A stretch of DNA of 64,000 nucleotides, taken from Amycolatopsis camponoti. Lineage in GTDB: Bacteria > Actinomycetota > Actinomycetes > Mycobacteriales > Pseudonocardiaceae. The position numbers and the translations under genes were made by a program. The stretch is from contig NZ_CABVGP010000001.1 in the NCBI RefSeq assembly GCF_902497555.1, positions 2,522,501 through 2,586,500 of the forward strand, written 5' to 3'. Each line of letters opens with the position of its first letter. The stretch's first letter is position 1. The notes beneath the pieces were generated by a model. That model saw only the letters and a list, made by a program, of their open reading frames with translations. It did not search any database and had not been told where the DNA came from. Positions 16,910-25,049 of this stretch are shown here, piece by piece.

Positions 16910-17371
16910 ATGTCGCCGTCCGCGTCTTCGTCTTCGAGCCCGGCCGGGCCGGGCCTGCTGTACCTCGTGAAGCAGCTCGAGCTCGCCGTCCGGGCCCGGC
17001 TGGACGACGTGCTCCGTCCCGTCGCGCTCACGCCGTTGCAGTACACCGCTCTCACCGTGCTGGAGCGGCGGCCGGGTCTCACGACGGCCGAGCTGGCGCG
17101 GAACTCGTTCGTCACCGACCAGGCGATGGCCGACATGGTGGTCGCGCTCGAGCGGCTGGGCTTCATCGTGCGGGACGGCGATCCTCGCGACCGGCGGCGG
17201 CGGGTGATCCGCTTGACGGGCTCCGGTGCGGAAATCCTCGGTCGTGTCCGTGACGACGTGGTCGCGCTCGAAGAGCGGCTGGTCTCCCAGCTGCGTCCGC
17301 GCGACGCGGCTCGGTTCCGTGAGTACGTCGTCGCGTGCCACGCCGCGCTTTCGGATCGTCCCTCGCACTGA
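16910..17371 (+). CDS. MarR family transcriptional regulator
   Basis: A 153-residue regulator with the winged helix of the MarR family: LTPLQYTALTVLERRPGLTTAELARNSFVTDQAMADMVVALERLGFI, and the wing D-PRDRRRRVIRLT. I chose the ATG at 16910, because the frame upstream is not MarR-like. It faces away from the methyltransferase and lies 114 bp before a secreted hydrolase gene that it might control. The ligand is unknown. Confidence 0.9.
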   Translation: MSPSASSSSSPAGPGLLYLVKQLELAVRARLDDVLRPVALTPLQYTALTVLERRPGLTTAELARNSFVTDQAMADMVVALERLGFIVRDGDPRDRRRRVIRLTGSGAEILGRVRDDVVALEERLVSQLRPRDAARFREYVVACHAALSDRPSH

Positions 17372-17485
17372 CCTCCGGCCGAATAAAGACAGGAAACCTG
17401 TACATCTCGGTGGGGCTGTGGCACTGTGCTCGCCAGTGATTCCGCGACGAGCCGGGTGAGGCGACCCGGGTAAAGGGGCACGAGC

Positions 17486-18847
17486 ATGCGCAGGTGGTAT
17501 GGCCGCGTCGTGGCGCTGGCCGGCTCGATCATGCTGGCGATCGGCCTTACCTCGGGCGTCGCCGCCGGGGCCGCGAGCGGGCACCACACCGGGCAGCTGC
17601 CGGACGGGGCCACCTGGGTGGCCGACGTACCGGACGCCTGGAACGGCACGACCATCTTGTACAGCCACGGTTTCGGCCCACTCGCCGCCCAGAACGCGCC
17701 GAACGACGAGACGAAGCAGGCGTTGCTCGGCAGCGGCTACGCGCTCGTCGGCTCGTCGTACAGCGGCCCGTCGTGGTGGGCGCTCGCTTCGGCCGTGCGC
17801 GACCAGTTCGGCGCTTTGACGGCCCTGGAGCAGCTCACCGGGAAGCCGCGGCGCACGATCGCGTGGGGCACGTCGATGGGCGGCCTGGTCAGCGCACTGG
17901 AAGCCGAGGACGGCGGACGTCGGCTCGACGGCGTCCTGAGCACGTGCGGGCTCGTCGCCGGCGGCCTGAACCTGAACAACTACCAGCTGGACGGCGAATA
18001 CGCGCTGGCGCACCTGCTCGCACCGGCCCAGGACGTCAAGCTCGTGCGGTTCGCGAGCCCGGACGAGGCGAGCGCGTCGGCCGCCGCCCTGACGAAGATC
18101 GCCACCGACGCCCAGGCCACCCCGGCCGGGCAGGCGCGCATCGCGCTGGCCGCGGCCCTGATGAACGAGCCAGGGTGGTTCACCGGCGCGACACCGCCGG
18201 CGCCGACCGACTACGCGGGCCAGGAAGCCCAGCAGCAGCAGGAACTTTCGCAGTTCGTCCTCGGGTTCGTCGTCACCGGGCGCTACCAGATCGAGCTGGC
18301 CGCGGGCGGGAACAGCGCGTCCACCGCGGGTGTCGACTACCGCGAGCTGCTCGGTGACAGCAGCCACGCCCGTCAGGTCCGGGCCCTGTACCGCGCGGCG
18401 GGGCTCGACCTGGATGCCGACCTCGCGACCCTCACCCGTGACGCCGACATCCGGCCGGATCCGCAGGCGGTGCGCACCCTCGCGCGCACGTCGACGGTGA
18501 CGGGCCGGCTGCGCGTGCCGACGCTGGACATCCACACCACCGCCGATCAGCTGGTGCCCGTGGAGCAGGAGGACTGGTACGGCGAGCAGGTGCACCGAGC
18601 GGGCGCCGGGGGCTTGCTGCGCCAGGCTTACGTCGGCGCGACCGGCCACTGCGCGTTCCAGCCGTCGGAGAGCATCGCGGCGTTGCACGCGCTGGAGTCC
18701 CGCATCGAGACCGGCCGCTGGGGTCACGTCGCGGACCCGGGGAGCCTCAACGAAGCCGCCGGGGAACTCGGCGGGGCCGGTCGCTACGTCCGGTTCGATC
18801 CGCCGGAGCTGACCGGCGCCGGTCGTCACGCTCGAACACCGAAGTGA
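17486..18847 (+). CDS. Secreted alpha/beta hydrolase
   Basis: A 453-residue protein with a Sec signal peptide (MRRWYGR, then a hydrophobic stretch to AAGA). The hydrolase fold is shown by the nucleophile elbow GTSMG (S130), the oxyanion-side YSHGFGP, a likely acid in HTTADQLVP and the histidine in GATGHCAFQ. Long Ala/Gln-rich insert between residues ~170 and 260. Its family is common in Streptomyces and Amycolatopsis as uncharacterised secreted esterase/peptidase-like enzymes. RBS-like GGG is 12 bases before the ATG. Substrate unknown. Confidence 0.82.
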   Translation: MRRWYGRVVALAGSIMLAIGLTSGVAAGAASGHHTGQLPDGATWVADVPDAWNGTTILYSHGFGPLAAQNAPNDETKQALLGSGYALVGSSYSGPSWWALASAVRDQFGALTALEQLTGKPRRTIAWGTSMGGLVSALEAEDGGRRLDGVLSTCGLVAGGLNLNNYQLDGEYALAHLLAPAQDVKLVRFASPDEASASAAALTKIATDAQATPAGQARIALAAALMNEPGWFTGATPPAPTDYAGQEAQQQQELSQFVLGFVVTGRYQIELAAGGNSASTAGVDYRELLGDSSHARQVRALYRAAGLDLDADLATLTRDADIRPDPQAVRTLARTSTVTGRLRVPTLDIHTTADQLVPVEQEDWYGEQVHRAGAGGLLRQAYVGATGHCAFQPSESIAALHALESRIETGRWGHVADPGSLNEAAGELGGAGRYVRFDPPELTGAGRHARTPK

Positions 18848-18860
18848 GCGGGTCCGTCCG

Positions 18861-19733
18861 CTAGGTGGGCCGGGCAGACGTCGCTGTCCGGCCGGGTGCA
18901 TCGAGCAGGCCGGCCAGCAGCTGGAGTCGCTCGTGGTCCGGGCCGCCCGGCTCCGCCGTGTAGACGATGAGCACCGGCCCGGGAGCGCCCGGCATCGGGT
19001 AGGCGTCCCAGTCCAGGTTCAGCTCGCCGACCAGCGGGTGCTCGACGCGCATGCGGCCGCGGGTCGTGTCCTCGACGTCGTGGCGGGCCCACAGCGTCGC
19101 GAACTCCGCGCTGCGCACCGCCAGCTCACCGACCAGCTCGACCGCGCGGGGGTGCCCCGGTTCGGCGGCGACCTGGGCCCGCAGCATGCCGGTCAGCTCC
19201 GCGACCGTGGCCGCCCGCTCCGGGCATGCCTGGTCGGCTTCGGGGTGCAGCAGCATCGCCAGCAGGTTCCGCTCGGTCCGCGGCAGCTCGGTGAACGTGC
19301 CCAGCAGCGCGCCGGCCAGGGGGTTCCAGGCCAGCAAGTCCAGGAAGCGCCCGACGACCAGGGCGGGCGACGTCGTCGCGTGCAGCAGCCGCAGCGTCGT
19401 CTCCGGTACCTCCTCCGGCGGGTACACCCGAGCCGGCCGCGCCGGGGTGCGCGCGGCGGCGGCGAGGCTGTGCAGGTGCCGGGTCTCCTCGGCGGAGAAG
19501 TTCAGCGCGCGGGCGATGGCGTCGAGGACCTGGTCGGAGGGCCGCACGTCGCGGCCCTGCTCCATGCGCTGGTAGTAGTCCGAGCTCACCCCGGCCAGCA
19601 GGGCCAGCTCTTCGCGGCGCAGCCCGGCGACGCGCCGTCGCGGGCCCGGCTCCAGGCCGACGTCCTGTGGCCGCAGCCGGGTGCGCCGGGTCCGCAGGAA
19701 ATCGGCGAGCGCGCGGCGGGGGTCGTCGGTCAT
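18861..19733 (-). CDS. XRE family regulator with MmyB-like C-terminal domain
   Basis: A 290-residue protein: HTH residues ~30-85 (RVAGLRREELALLAGVSSDYYQRMEQGRDVRPS) followed by the MmyB-like ligand domain (LLAWNPLAGALLG, then RHDVEDTTRGRMRVEHPLVGELNLDW). The start at 19733 (MTDDPRRA) fits the family; the open frame upstream is antisense to the next gene. It is divergent from an oxidoreductase, a pairing seen repeatedly in actinomycetes, and probably represses it. The MmyB domain binds fatty-acid-like ligands in a solved structure (family knowledge). Confidence 0.92.
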   Translation of the reverse strand: MTDDPRRALADFLRTRRTRLRPQDVGLEPGPRRRVAGLRREELALLAGVSSDYYQRMEQGRDVRPSDQVLDAIARALNFSAEETRHLHSLAAAARTPARPARVYPPEEVPETTLRLLHATTSPALVVGRFLDLLAWNPLAGALLGTFTELPRTERNLLAMLLHPEADQACPERAATVAELTGMLRAQVAAEPGHPRAVELVGELAVRSAEFATLWARHDVEDTTRGRMRVEHPLVGELNLDWDAYPMPGAPGPVLIVYTAEPGGPDHERLQLLAGLLDAPGRTATSARPT

Positions 19734-19865
19734 CGGTCCAGTATGCCCGCGGTGTGACCGCCGAAGGTGGGTCTGGCGGTCCCAGGAAAACCCGGACGCC
19801 CGTGCGGTCCGGCGCCGGGCCCAGGATCGGTGCCGCACCAGCCGATCACGAAAGGACAATGCGAC

Positions 19866-20816
19866 ATGAAGACCGCACAGATCACGAGCTTCGGGCCGCC
19901 GGAGGTCCTCCGGGTCACCGAGACCGAGCGTCCCTCGCCCGGTGCCGGTGAGGTCCTGGTGGCGGTCGAGGCGTCCAGCGTCAACGGGCACGACACGATC
20001 GTCCGCTCCGGTGGGCTGAAGATGGTGTCGGGCCGGAAGTTCCCGCTCGGTGTCGGCCTGGACTTCGCCGGTGCCGTCGTCGCGGTCGGGCCCGGTGTCG
20101 AGGGCTACCGCGCCGGGGATCGGGTGTGGGGGATGGTGCACCCGCGGCAGCGGCACACCACGGCCGCGGCGGCCGAGTACGTCGTGGTTCCCGCCGCTCG
20201 CCTCGGTCTCGCTCCCGCGGGTGTCCCGGCGGTCGAGGCGGCGTCCCTGGTCGTGGCGGGCAGCACCGCGCTGATCGCGTTGCGCGACAGCGTCGGGCTG
20301 GGCGAAGGCGAACGGGTCCTGGTGCGCGGCGCTGCGGGCGGTGTCGGTACCGCGGCGGTGCAGCTGGCCCACGCGATGGGCGGCCACGTGACCGCGCTGG
20401 CCCGCGATCGCCACGCTGCCGTCCTGCGCGATCTGGGAGCCGACGCCGTTCTCGACTACGGCACCACGACTTCCGACGCGATCGGGCCTTTCGACGTCAT
20501 CGTCGACACGGTCGGGTCCGAGTTGCATTGCTACCGCGGCAGGCTGGGCAAGGGCGGCCGGATGGTCACCGTCGGACTGTCGGCCCCCGCGCTGGCCGCG
20601 ATCGCGGCGTCGGCCATCCACGGCTCCCGGCGCATCCGCACGTTCAGCGCCAATCCCGACTCGGCTGTGTTGAGCGATCTGGCCGGCTTCGTGACCTCCG
20701 GTGCGCTGCGCCCGACGGTGCACAGCGTGTACCCGCTGGCCGACATCGCCGCCGCGCACGAGGCGTTCGAGCGCGGCGGTGTCATGGGTAAGCACGTACT
20801 CGCGATCACGGGCTGA
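19866..20816 (+). CDS. NADP-dependent oxidoreductase (quinone oxidoreductase-like MDR)
   Basis: A 316-residue medium-chain reductase. Seen: GroES domain (VEASSVNGHDTIVRSG, GVGLDFAGAVVAVGPGVEGYRAGDRVWG), Rossmann motif VRGAAGGVGTAAVQLA, and C-terminal GKHVLAITG. No structural or catalytic zinc ligands. RBS AAAGGA precedes the ATG at 19866. Its divergent neighbour is the MmyB-type regulator, so it is probably the regulated target. Substrate unknown, presumably small enones or quinones. Confidence 0.9.
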   Translation: MKTAQITSFGPPEVLRVTETERPSPGAGEVLVAVEASSVNGHDTIVRSGGLKMVSGRKFPLGVGLDFAGAVVAVGPGVEGYRAGDRVWGMVHPRQRHTTAAAAEYVVVPAARLGLAPAGVPAVEAASLVVAGSTALIALRDSVGLGEGERVLVRGAAGGVGTAAVQLAHAMGGHVTALARDRHAAVLRDLGADAVLDYGTTTSDAIGPFDVIVDTVGSELHCYRGRLGKGGRMVTVGLSAPALAAIAASAIHGSRRIRTFSANPDSAVLSDLAGFVTSGALRPTVHSVYPLADIAAAHEAFERGGVMGKHVLAITG

Positions 20817-21174
20817 AGCAGCGAACCGGTGAGGGTGCCGAAGTCAAGGCGGCGGCCGCCAGGCAAATACGTGACTCACTCCATCGGGTGACGAGCGTGC
20901 CGGCGCTGTTGGGCTGAAGTGGGCGGATGGGCAGCACGGAAGCCCGGGTGACGCGGGTCGCGTGGCACATATTTCCGGCAGCCCCGCGGCTTTTGCGCGC
21001 GACGCAGGGCAGATCACCACTCTCCCCGGCGGTGGGGAAATTTCGGTAAAGAGCTGGCAACAGCCGCGTCATCCATCGGTCATGTAGTCCCGCACCATTG
21101 GCCGGACCATGATCTCCGTTCCGCCATCCGGCCGTACCGGGAATGGTCCGGTCGGAACCCATGAAGGGAAAACC
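20817..21174. other. 358-bp intergenic region with a long stem before the first ycnI-like gene
   Basis: No gene is recognisable. Near the right end, CCGGACCAT (21102-21110) and ATGGTCCGG (21143-21151) are perfect 9-bp arms around 32 nt. They lie ~25-75 bases before the ATG at 21175, so the 5' leader may be structured. Confidence 0.45.
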
Positions 21175-21870
21175 ATGCGCGCACCTCCGCTGCGGATCGG
21201 GCGGCCGAAACCGCCGCGCCTCGCCGTGGCCGCCCTCGCCGCGATCGCCGTGATGCTCGCCTGCCCGGCCGTGGCGGCCGCGCACGTGTCGGCCACCCCG
21301 GACACCGTCGAACCGGGGGAGCCGGCCACTATTTCCTTGCTGGTGCCCAACGAACGCGACGACGCGACGACAGTCCGGCTGGAGGTGCTGTTCCCGGACC
21401 GGCCCGCCGTCGTCTCGGCGACGCCGCAGAACCTGCCGGGGTGGAAGATCAGCGTGCGGCCCGGCGGCGGCGACGCGATGGCGGACAAGCCGGTGACGTC
21501 GATCGTGTGGGAAGGCGGGACCGTGCCCGCCGGCACGTTCCAGGAGTTCCCCGTGCGGATCGGCGGCCTGCCCACCGGCACGCTCGCTTTCCAGGTGCTG
21601 CAGACCTATTCGGACGGCCAGGTCGTGCGCTGGGCCGATCCCGCGCCCCCGGGGCAGCCCGAACCCGAACACCCGGCGCCCGTCGTCACCGTAGCTCCGG
21701 CGCCCGTGGCTGAAGTGTCCGATGTGGACGTTCTCGCTCGCGTGCTGGGTGGCGCCGCGCTCGGGGTCGCGCTGGTGGCCGCCGGAGTGGCGTGGCTGCG
21801 CAGGCGACCCGCCGGCGTCCGGCCCGAGACCGCCTGCGAGGCCCCCGAGCGGGAAAAAGTCCAGCTGTAG
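21175..21870 (+). CDS. YcnI-like (DUF1775) copper-binding protein, His-bearing
   Basis: A 231-residue extracytoplasmic protein: signal peptide 1-36, DUF1775 domain, Pro-rich linker, and a C-terminal membrane anchor (VLGGAALGVALVAAGVAWL) with an Arg-rich tail. The predicted mature N-terminus is His37 (AAAHVSATPD), with E60 (VPNERDD) and W153 (VVRWADP) at the positions of the monohistidine copper brace described for Bacillus YcnI. It could therefore bind Cu(II). It starts region 4 and is followed 25 bp later by an IS630-derived HTH gene. Contrast with its paralogue at 29122, which lacks the His. Confidence 0.88.
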   Translation: MRAPPLRIGRPKPPRLAVAALAAIAVMLACPAVAAAHVSATPDTVEPGEPATISLLVPNERDDATTVRLEVLFPDRPAVVSATPQNLPGWKISVRPGGGDAMADKPVTSIVWEGGTVPAGTFQEFPVRIGGLPTGTLAFQVLQTYSDGQVVRWADPAPPGQPEPEHPAPVVTVAPAPVAEVSDVDVLARVLGGAALGVALVAAGVAWLRRRPAGVRPETACEAPEREKVQL

Positions 21871-21895
21871 CCCGACGGAACCGGATGGGGTGGCG

Positions 21896-22603
21896 ATGGT
21901 GGAGGTTCAGCGGGGCCCGGGCGCTCGAAGCCTGCCGGCGGACGCGTTGGAAAAGCTGCGGCGCCAAGCCGTGGCCGCGGTCGGCTCGGGGCTGTCGCAG
22001 ACCAGGGTCGCGAGCATGTTCGGCGTGTCCAGGAAAGCGGTCGGCTCCTGGGTGCGGGCCTACGAGTCCGGCGGCGAGTCGACGTTGCGGCCCCGGCCCC
22101 GCGGACGCCGGGCCGGGGAGCAGCTGGTGTTGTCCGCGGCCCAGCAGGGCCGGGTGGTCGACGTCCTGGCCGCCGGGCCACCCGACGCGGCCGGGCTGCC
22201 GTGGCTGGTGTGGACGCGCAAGGCGGTCGCCGAGCTGGTCGCGCGGGAGTGCGGTGTCGTGCTGGCCGGGACGACGATCGACAAGTATCTGCTGCGGTGG
22301 GAGCTGGTCGGCCGCGACGGTGTGTTCTCCCGGCGGCCCGGGTGCCCGCCGGGAACGCTGCTGGTGACCTGGACCCATCCGCGCTCGCCCACGGGCACGC
22401 GTGCGCTGCACGCCCTGGTCGCGGTGAGCGGCCGCGGCACGCTGCAGTTCCTCGCCGCGGCGACGCCGTTCACCGGCGTCGCCGAGTTCCGGCACCGGCT
22501 GCGGATGCAGTGCGGCCGGGACATCCGGCTGGTCCCGCACGACTGGCCCGCCGCCCATGCGGCCTTGCTCGACGACAGCCGGGACGTCGTGCTGCCGGCG
22601 TGA
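21896..22603 (+). CDS. IS630-derived HTH protein without recognisable catalytic residues
   Basis: A 235-residue protein. The N-terminal HTH (KLRRQAVAAVGSGLSQTRVASMFGVSRKAVGSWVRAYESGG) and the second winged helix (WTRKAVAELVARECGVVLAGTTIDKYLLRWEL) are typical of IS630 transposases. The DDE core is shortened: where IS630 has a D-E motif it reads LLVTWTHP, and the second-Asp segment IVDxHxxH reads LVPHDWPAAH. No terminal inverted repeats or TA duplication were found. It is probably a domesticated DNA-binding protein. A paralogue lies at 23970. Its ATG is 25 bp after ycnI, and a strong terminator follows, suggesting a two-gene unit. Confidence 0.72.
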   Translation: MVEVQRGPGARSLPADALEKLRRQAVAAVGSGLSQTRVASMFGVSRKAVGSWVRAYESGGESTLRPRPRGRRAGEQLVLSAAQQGRVVDVLAAGPPDAAGLPWLVWTRKAVAELVARECGVVLAGTTIDKYLLRWELVGRDGVFSRRPGCPPGTLLVTWTHPRSPTGTRALHALVAVSGRGTLQFLAAATPFTGVAEFRHRLRMQCGRDIRLVPHDWPAAHAALLDDSRDVVLPA

Positions 22604-22617
22604 ACCCGGCGTTCCCG

Positions 22618-22650
22618 ACCGCCGATCCGGATTCCGGATCGGCGGTTTTT
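22618..22650 (+). terminator. Rho-independent terminator
   Basis: Perfect 13-bp arms (22618-22630 and 22634-22646) around ATT, followed by a run of T to 22650. It lies 15 bp after the IS630-derived HTH gene and should end the ycnI-HTH transcript. Confidence 0.88.
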
Positions 22651-23055
22651 CGTGCGCCGATGACGTGTTACCCCCGCGTAAACAGTTTCCCGGTTTCCGG
22701 ATCGGGCCCGGTGATTTCGCCGGAAAGGAGTTCCTTGCTCGCTTTGAATGGGTTACAGGCCGGCCGGTTCCGCCCCGATCACGACCTCACCCTCAGCGTC
22801 GCCGGTGTGTCCGTTATTTGCCCGCCGCGATCGGTTCGGCGGTTCCGGTCCGAATCGGCGGGAGCGACCATAAGCCCTGGTAGGGACGCTGTGTCCGGCA
22901 GTGGCAACATCGCCGCAACGCGCGTTTTCACCCTGCTGGTCAACAAAGCGGTGAAGCTGCCACCATGCCGTCGTCCGGATTTTCCCAGCCTGGCACATCC
23001 GGACCGCGAAAACCTGAGACCGGGCCAAGAAGTCCGGCGCCCGAGGAGGCGGCAC
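22651..23055. other. 405-bp intergenic region
   Basis: Between the terminator and the TTG start of the next gene. Less GC-rich in its first third; it presumably holds that gene's promoter and leader. I see no supported gene, repeat or RNA. Confidence 0.5.
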
Positions 23056-23874
23056 TTGCGAACCACACCATTTCTCACCGCGGCTGCGCTGACCCTTGCC
23101 CTGTCGAGTCCGGCGAATGCCGTCGCGGCCGAAGCCCCGGTGACGGTGGTGGGGTGTTCGGCCACGACGACCGGCGTGCCGGGGCAGCAACTGGTGCTGG
23201 CGCCCGCGTCGGTGACGGAGCCCGTGGTGTCCGCGCTGTCCGTTCTGGACCCGCTGGGCGTGCTGACGGGCGCCTTCCGGTCGCTCTGGGCCGGCACGGC
23301 TCCGATCCCGCTGGGGACCGTCCCCGCGGGCGAGGCGGAGATCCCGGGGATCCGGATCGCGGACGCGGTGGGCGCCCGCCTCCGCGAGCTCCCCGTGCTC
23401 GCGCCGGTGCTCGCCCCGCTGGTGTCCACGGTGCACACGTCGCTCGCCTCGCTCTGCGGCATCCTCGTGCGAGGCCAGGTCCCGGGTGCTCCTCCGGCCG
23501 GTTCGCCGGCGACGCCCGCGGATCCCGTGCCGCCCGGTGCGGCCGGCGGTTCGCCCGACGCCGGCACCCCGATCGCGGGGCGGCAGTGGACGGTCGCGGC
23601 CGTGCCCGGCTCGACCGCGGGCGGCGGCGCGGTGTTCGGCACTCCGATTCCCGGACAGCTTCCCGGAGCCAGCTTCCCGGCCGGTGCGGAGGTGCCGCAG
23701 GCGGGCGGCGAGGCGCCGGTGGTGCTCGACGCCCGGCGCGCGGCCGGATCGGGGGAGGCACTGGCCGCGCCGCGGGACGACGGGCTCTCCTGGCCGGTCC
23801 TGGCGGGGATCCTGCTGATGGCCGCGGTGGGCGCCCAGCTGATGCGCAGGTGGGGCTTCCGCCGCCCCCGCTGA
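23056..23874 (+). CDS. Secreted, C-terminally anchored protein of unknown function
   Basis: A 272-residue protein starting at a TTG with AGGAGG 7 bases upstream. Signal peptide ~1-26 (FLTAAALTLALSSPANAVA). The ectodomain has only two cysteines (VVGCSATT and SLCGILV) that could form one disulphide, then a Pro/Ala/Gly-rich stretch of ~100 residues. It ends in a membrane span (WPVLAGILLMAAVGAQLM) and Arg-rich tail, a type I topology. No family recognised. It sits between the two IS630-derived HTH genes. Confidence 0.75.
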   Translation: MRTTPFLTAAALTLALSSPANAVAAEAPVTVVGCSATTTGVPGQQLVLAPASVTEPVVSALSVLDPLGVLTGAFRSLWAGTAPIPLGTVPAGEAEIPGIRIADAVGARLRELPVLAPVLAPLVSTVHTSLASLCGILVRGQVPGAPPAGSPATPADPVPPGAAGGSPDAGTPIAGRQWTVAAVPGSTAGGGAVFGTPIPGQLPGASFPAGAEVPQAGGEAPVVLDARRAAGSGEALAAPRDDGLSWPVLAGILLMAAVGAQLMRRWGFRRPR

Positions 23875-23969
23875 CCGCCGTCGGCCGCGAAGCCCCGTTA
23901 CTCCCCGGTTACGGCGATCTTCGCAGGAGGGACGAGCGGTGACACCCCGTTCACGAAAGGACGTTCCTC

Positions 23970-24839
23970 ATGACCACCGCAGCTGCCACCATCCGGGACT
24001 TGACCGTGGCCGATCGTGACGCGCGCAGTCTCTCCGCGGACGCACTCGAAGCGCTCCGCCGGCGGGCCGTGGCCGCTGTCGAGGCGGGCGTGACGCGAGC
24101 GGAGGTCGCCCGCCTGTTCGGGGTGTCCCGCAAGACCGTTGGCGCCTGGGTCGCGGCGTACCAGCGCCAGGGCGACGAGGCGTTCCGGCCGCGGCGGCGG
24201 GGGCGGCGGCCTGGCGAGCAGTTCGCGCTGACGGCCGGGCAGCAGGCGTGGATCGTGCGGACGATCGTGGCGGGCCTGCCTGAGTCGTGCGGGCTGCCGC
24301 AGCGGCTCTGGACGCGGCAAGCGATCTCCGAGCTGGTCCGCCGGGAGTTCGGCATCCTGGTCAGCTCGCCGACGGTGTCGCAGTACCTCGCCCGCTGGGG
24401 ACTGGTGGAGGAGCACCGGTTGCTGGAGATGCGGCGCGGGAGGGTCCTGTCGGGCCGTCCGCGCGAACCCCGGCCCGGCAATGAATGGATCCCGGAAGCG
24501 GAAGTCCTGTGGCTGGCCTGGACGCGCCCGCACACGCCGGCCGAGCCGCGGCGCGGCCCGGTCGGGGGCCGGCAGAACCTGCTGACGGGGTTCCGCGACT
24601 ACTACGGCGACGTCAACCTCCTGCTCGCCCTTTCGCACCGGGGAATGGTGTACTTCCAGGCGCGGCAGGGGGTTTTCGACGCGCAGCAGGCGAACGAATT
24701 CTTGACGCGGCTGAACGGCCAGTTCAACCGGGGACTCAACATCGTCGTCTGCGAGTGGCCCGTCGAGCACGACGGAATGCTGCGGGCCTGGCCGGAGCCC
24801 CACCCGGGCCGGCTGTCGGTGCGCTTCACGCTCGGCTGA
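23970..24839 (+). CDS. IS630-derived HTH protein without recognisable catalytic residues (paralogue)
   Basis: A 289-residue paralogue of the protein at 21896. HTH: ALRRRAVAAVEAGVTRAEVARLFGVSRKTVGAWVAAYQRQGDEAF, followed by the shared PRRRGRRPGEQ-type basic linker and winged helix (WTRQAISELVRREFGILVSSPTVSQYLARWGL). The core retains the DDE-fold strand order (INLLLALSHRGMVYF, then FDAQQANEFLTRL), but the expected Asp positions read WLAWTRPH and IVVCEWPVEH. No inverted repeats flank it. It has its own RBS (AAAGGA). Probably a transposase-derived regulator or scaffold; function unknown. Confidence 0.72.
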   Translation: MTTAAATIRDLTVADRDARSLSADALEALRRRAVAAVEAGVTRAEVARLFGVSRKTVGAWVAAYQRQGDEAFRPRRRGRRPGEQFALTAGQQAWIVRTIVAGLPESCGLPQRLWTRQAISELVRREFGILVSSPTVSQYLARWGLVEEHRLLEMRRGRVLSGRPREPRPGNEWIPEAEVLWLAWTRPHTPAEPRRGPVGGRQNLLTGFRDYYGDVNLLLALSHRGMVYFQARQGVFDAQQANEFLTRLNGQFNRGLNIVVCEWPVEHDGMLRAWPEPHPGRLSVRFTLG

Positions 24840-24865
24840 GGATTTCGAAAGGGAAAGTGGACGTC

Positions 24866-24893
24866 TTGTGGTCACGCCACAACCGAGTAGTAT
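24866..24893 (+). promoter_or_regulatory. Possible promoter/operator before the reductase gene
   Basis: TTGTGG (24866-24871) and CCACAA (24877-24882) form a perfect 6-5-6 inverted repeat. TAGTAT (24888-24893) lies 16 bp after TTGTGG and could be the -10, which would make the repeat an operator over the -35. Weak by itself. Confidence 0.35.
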
Positions 24894-25049
24894 TTGACAA
24901 CAGAGCCGGGTTGGGGTCGCGGAAAAGCTCACCGCTCCCACTGTGTGTCGTGAAAACGGCGATACACGGAATTCATTCCCCAGCCACGCCGCTGTTTCCG
25001 GTGCTGGTTTGACTTGTTTTGCGAACCGATGCGGACTACCGGGAGAGCC

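Noticed and set aside
19734..20795. N-terminal extension of the XRE/MmyB regulator to 644 residues
   Set aside because: The extra part is antisense to the oxidoreductase; the regulator is complete from 19733.
21896..24839. Whether the two IS630-like genes bound an intact mobile element
   Set aside because: No terminal inverted repeats or TA duplications were found around either gene, and catalytic residues appear lost.
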